Shown: positions 62,436-64,000 of the stretch, piece by piece
Numbering within the stretch: the stretch's first letter is position 1
Layout: every line of letters begins with the position of its first letter
Assembly: GCA_027186245.1 (NCBI GenBank)
Contig: CP114487.1
Coordinates: forward strand, 620,001 to 684,000
Direction of reading: 5' to 3'
From: Coriaria nepalensis
Taxonomy: Eukaryota > Streptophyta > Magnoliopsida > Cucurbitales > Coriariaceae
Length of the DNA stretch: 64,000 bases
Made by a program: the position numbers and the translations under genes
The notes under the pieces: model-generated
The model's input: the letters and a program-made list of their open reading frames with translations, nothing else
Told to the model about the DNA's origin: nothing
Database searches by the model: none

Positions 62436-64000
62436 GAGCAACTTTTGCAGCTGTATGTAGTATTCCAAGAAGAAAAACGTGATTTGACAACCAGTAACTA
62501 ATAAGAGGCCAAAAATCAGATACATCAGTGTGATGCTCCACCATGTACCTGCTTTCTTTCAGATTCTAATCCCTGTACTAAAAGTTTCCCACACCCTTTT
62601 CAATGAATATGCCAAAATCAATGGCCATCTATACAGAAACAATTACTTCGGCTGACCCAGAATATGATAAGCTATGAACGTGAAAACATTAAACATTACC
62701 CCAGATCAAAACTTGAAAGAAAAAGAAAGAGGCCCACTTACCACAAATGTGTTCTTACTTATCTTAGATTAGACAGAATGAAAAAGAGACGTCACCAAAA
62801 GCATCATTGAAGTCGAGGAAGGTTATTAATCGGCAAGAGATAACGGAAGAAACAAGAACAAAATTCATGCTCAGAAGTTCATTATATTTATTTCCATTCC
62901 TGCTTATTTGAATTTCAAAATTTCCGCTTCTCTGAGCTAAAACGTAAGGAAGCTGAAGATCAGACCTCCCTTTTTGCCCAATTTCCCGTCACAACATGGA
63001 AAACTTATAAGAGGAAATTCTTATCCCTCACAATCAGATTAAGTACGAATTAGTGCTTCGCAAAAAGAGAGCACTCGTTTTCATATTACTGATGAACATG
63101 AAAAAAAATTATAAAGATAAAGGCAGATATTTCATTTGAGTTTCGAAGAAAAGCATCAAGAGAAACCCAAATAGCTTAAAGGAATTAAGGAAAACAGAAA
63201 CAAAACATTAAAAAAGCATATGAAAAGAAAAAATCGAATTTGAGAAAACTCTTATCCGCTAGAAGCACAGGTTTCCGTCAATTTCCTCGAAAAGATGGAA
63301 GATGAGAAAACCTCTCAGAATTGAGGAGAGGAAAAAGAGGAATCCCATTGTTAAAACCAACCCTCGCGCAGATGCAGGAAGGGTGAGAATTCAACCAATC
63401 GGAAAATGCGAACTCACCGATCAAAGAGCACCAAGATCTCGAAAACGTAGAGGGAGAAGTAGAATAGCGATCGAGCAGCTAGCGTTCTAGGTCGAGATAG
63501 TGGTGGTGACTGGTGACTGGTGCAGACGATGAAGATGAACAACGACGATGAAAGAGCAGAAATGAAAATTTTGGGCATAACCGCGAAGATTTAAAAATAA
63601 TATATACTCGGCCACAAGAATATATAAATCACTGCACTTGTTAAATCTTTTAATTTCTGGTCCTTAACTGTCTTTAACTAATTATATTTTTTAATTATAT
63701 TTTATCCGTCTCAACCGAATACCGTGGACTTAACTGTAAATTTGGATTCGGTACAAACCGTATGAGTCTCGATCAAGCTAAGTTCACGATCGAGATTGAA
63801 TAAAAATTAATCCGATGATAATCCTTTTAACACAGTGATTTAGACAATAGGGTTAAATAACCTTTTACCCCTTACATTTTTTCAAAATATCCAGATGATT
63901 ATGGGTTTAAATTATACTGTCTAAACAGAATCCAAATCCCTCGTGACCGAATCATATTAACATTATTCTTAAAATAGAAGACTACATTAGTATAATTAAG
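62436..64000. other. ALY 5' leader, promoter and beyond
   Basis: The leader probably extends to about 63500 and may contain an intron. The GC-richer stretch 63360-63480 looks like the transcription-start region. The ORF at 63302-63490 lies inside it and is not supported. From 63600 on the sequence is AT-rich and featureless. Confidence 0.5.

Noticed and set aside
63302..63490. 62-codon Arg/Lys-rich ORF upstream of ALY
   Set aside because: Lies in the probable transcription-start zone of ALY on the opposite strand; composition is that of a purine-rich leader.

Overview
The window is nuclear DNA of a flowering plant, most probably a eudicot. The genes have many short AT-rich introns, the spacers are AT-rich with plant-type microsatellites, and the gene families are plant ones (RALF, FPF1, XXT, SRC2, PPR-DYW, ALWAYS EARLY). 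I cannot name the species. Exon limits were read by eye from protein families, GT/AG sites and reading-phase checks.

Layout. 1-3848 (-): 5' part of a PRMT4/CARM1-type arginine methyltransferase, cut by the window edge. 5569-6933 (-): xyloglucan 6-xylosyltransferase. 7970-8446 (-): TSPO. 8931-9817 (+): heat shock factor binding protein with a U12-type AT-AC intron. 10082-10471 (-): RALF prepropeptide. 11621-12313 (+): ribosomal protein eS21. 13200-15053 (-): decayed Mutator-like transposase. 15956-17963 (+): free-standing alanyl-tRNA editing protein (AlaX) with a 68-bp minisatellite in an intron. 21003-23003 (+): PP2C of the POL/PLL-like group. 24282-24361 (-): relic of a heavy-metal-associated (HIPP) exon. 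25288-25620 (-): FPF1-like protein. 27969-28736 (-): SRC2-like C2 protein. 29782-31283 (-): NDUFAF4-like protein. 32058-34457 (-): plant SANT-domain protein. 37391-38940 (+): PPR-DYW pseudogene. 40655-48522 (-): large CW-type zinc-finger protein. 49628-62435 (-): ALWAYS EARLY (LIN-9/Aly, DREAM complex) gene.

The most striking structure is a complete Ty3/gypsy chromovirus-like LTR retrotransposon at 54355-59491. It sits antisense inside an intron of the ALWAYS EARLY gene, with two LTRs of about 304 bp and a perfect TCTAC target-site duplication. The flanking exons still join in frame across the insertion, so the host gene looks functional. The element has multiple stops and frameshifts and a changed reverse-transcriptase catalytic motif.

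Four genes act on chromatin or transcription (PRMT4, SANT, CW zinc finger, ALY), and the last three follow one another on the minus strand. The others are ordinary metabolic, signalling and housekeeping genes. I see no operon-like or defence system. The unusual items are the U12 intron, the minisatellite that multiplies 3' splice-site-like motifs, the intronic retrotransposon and several gene relics.
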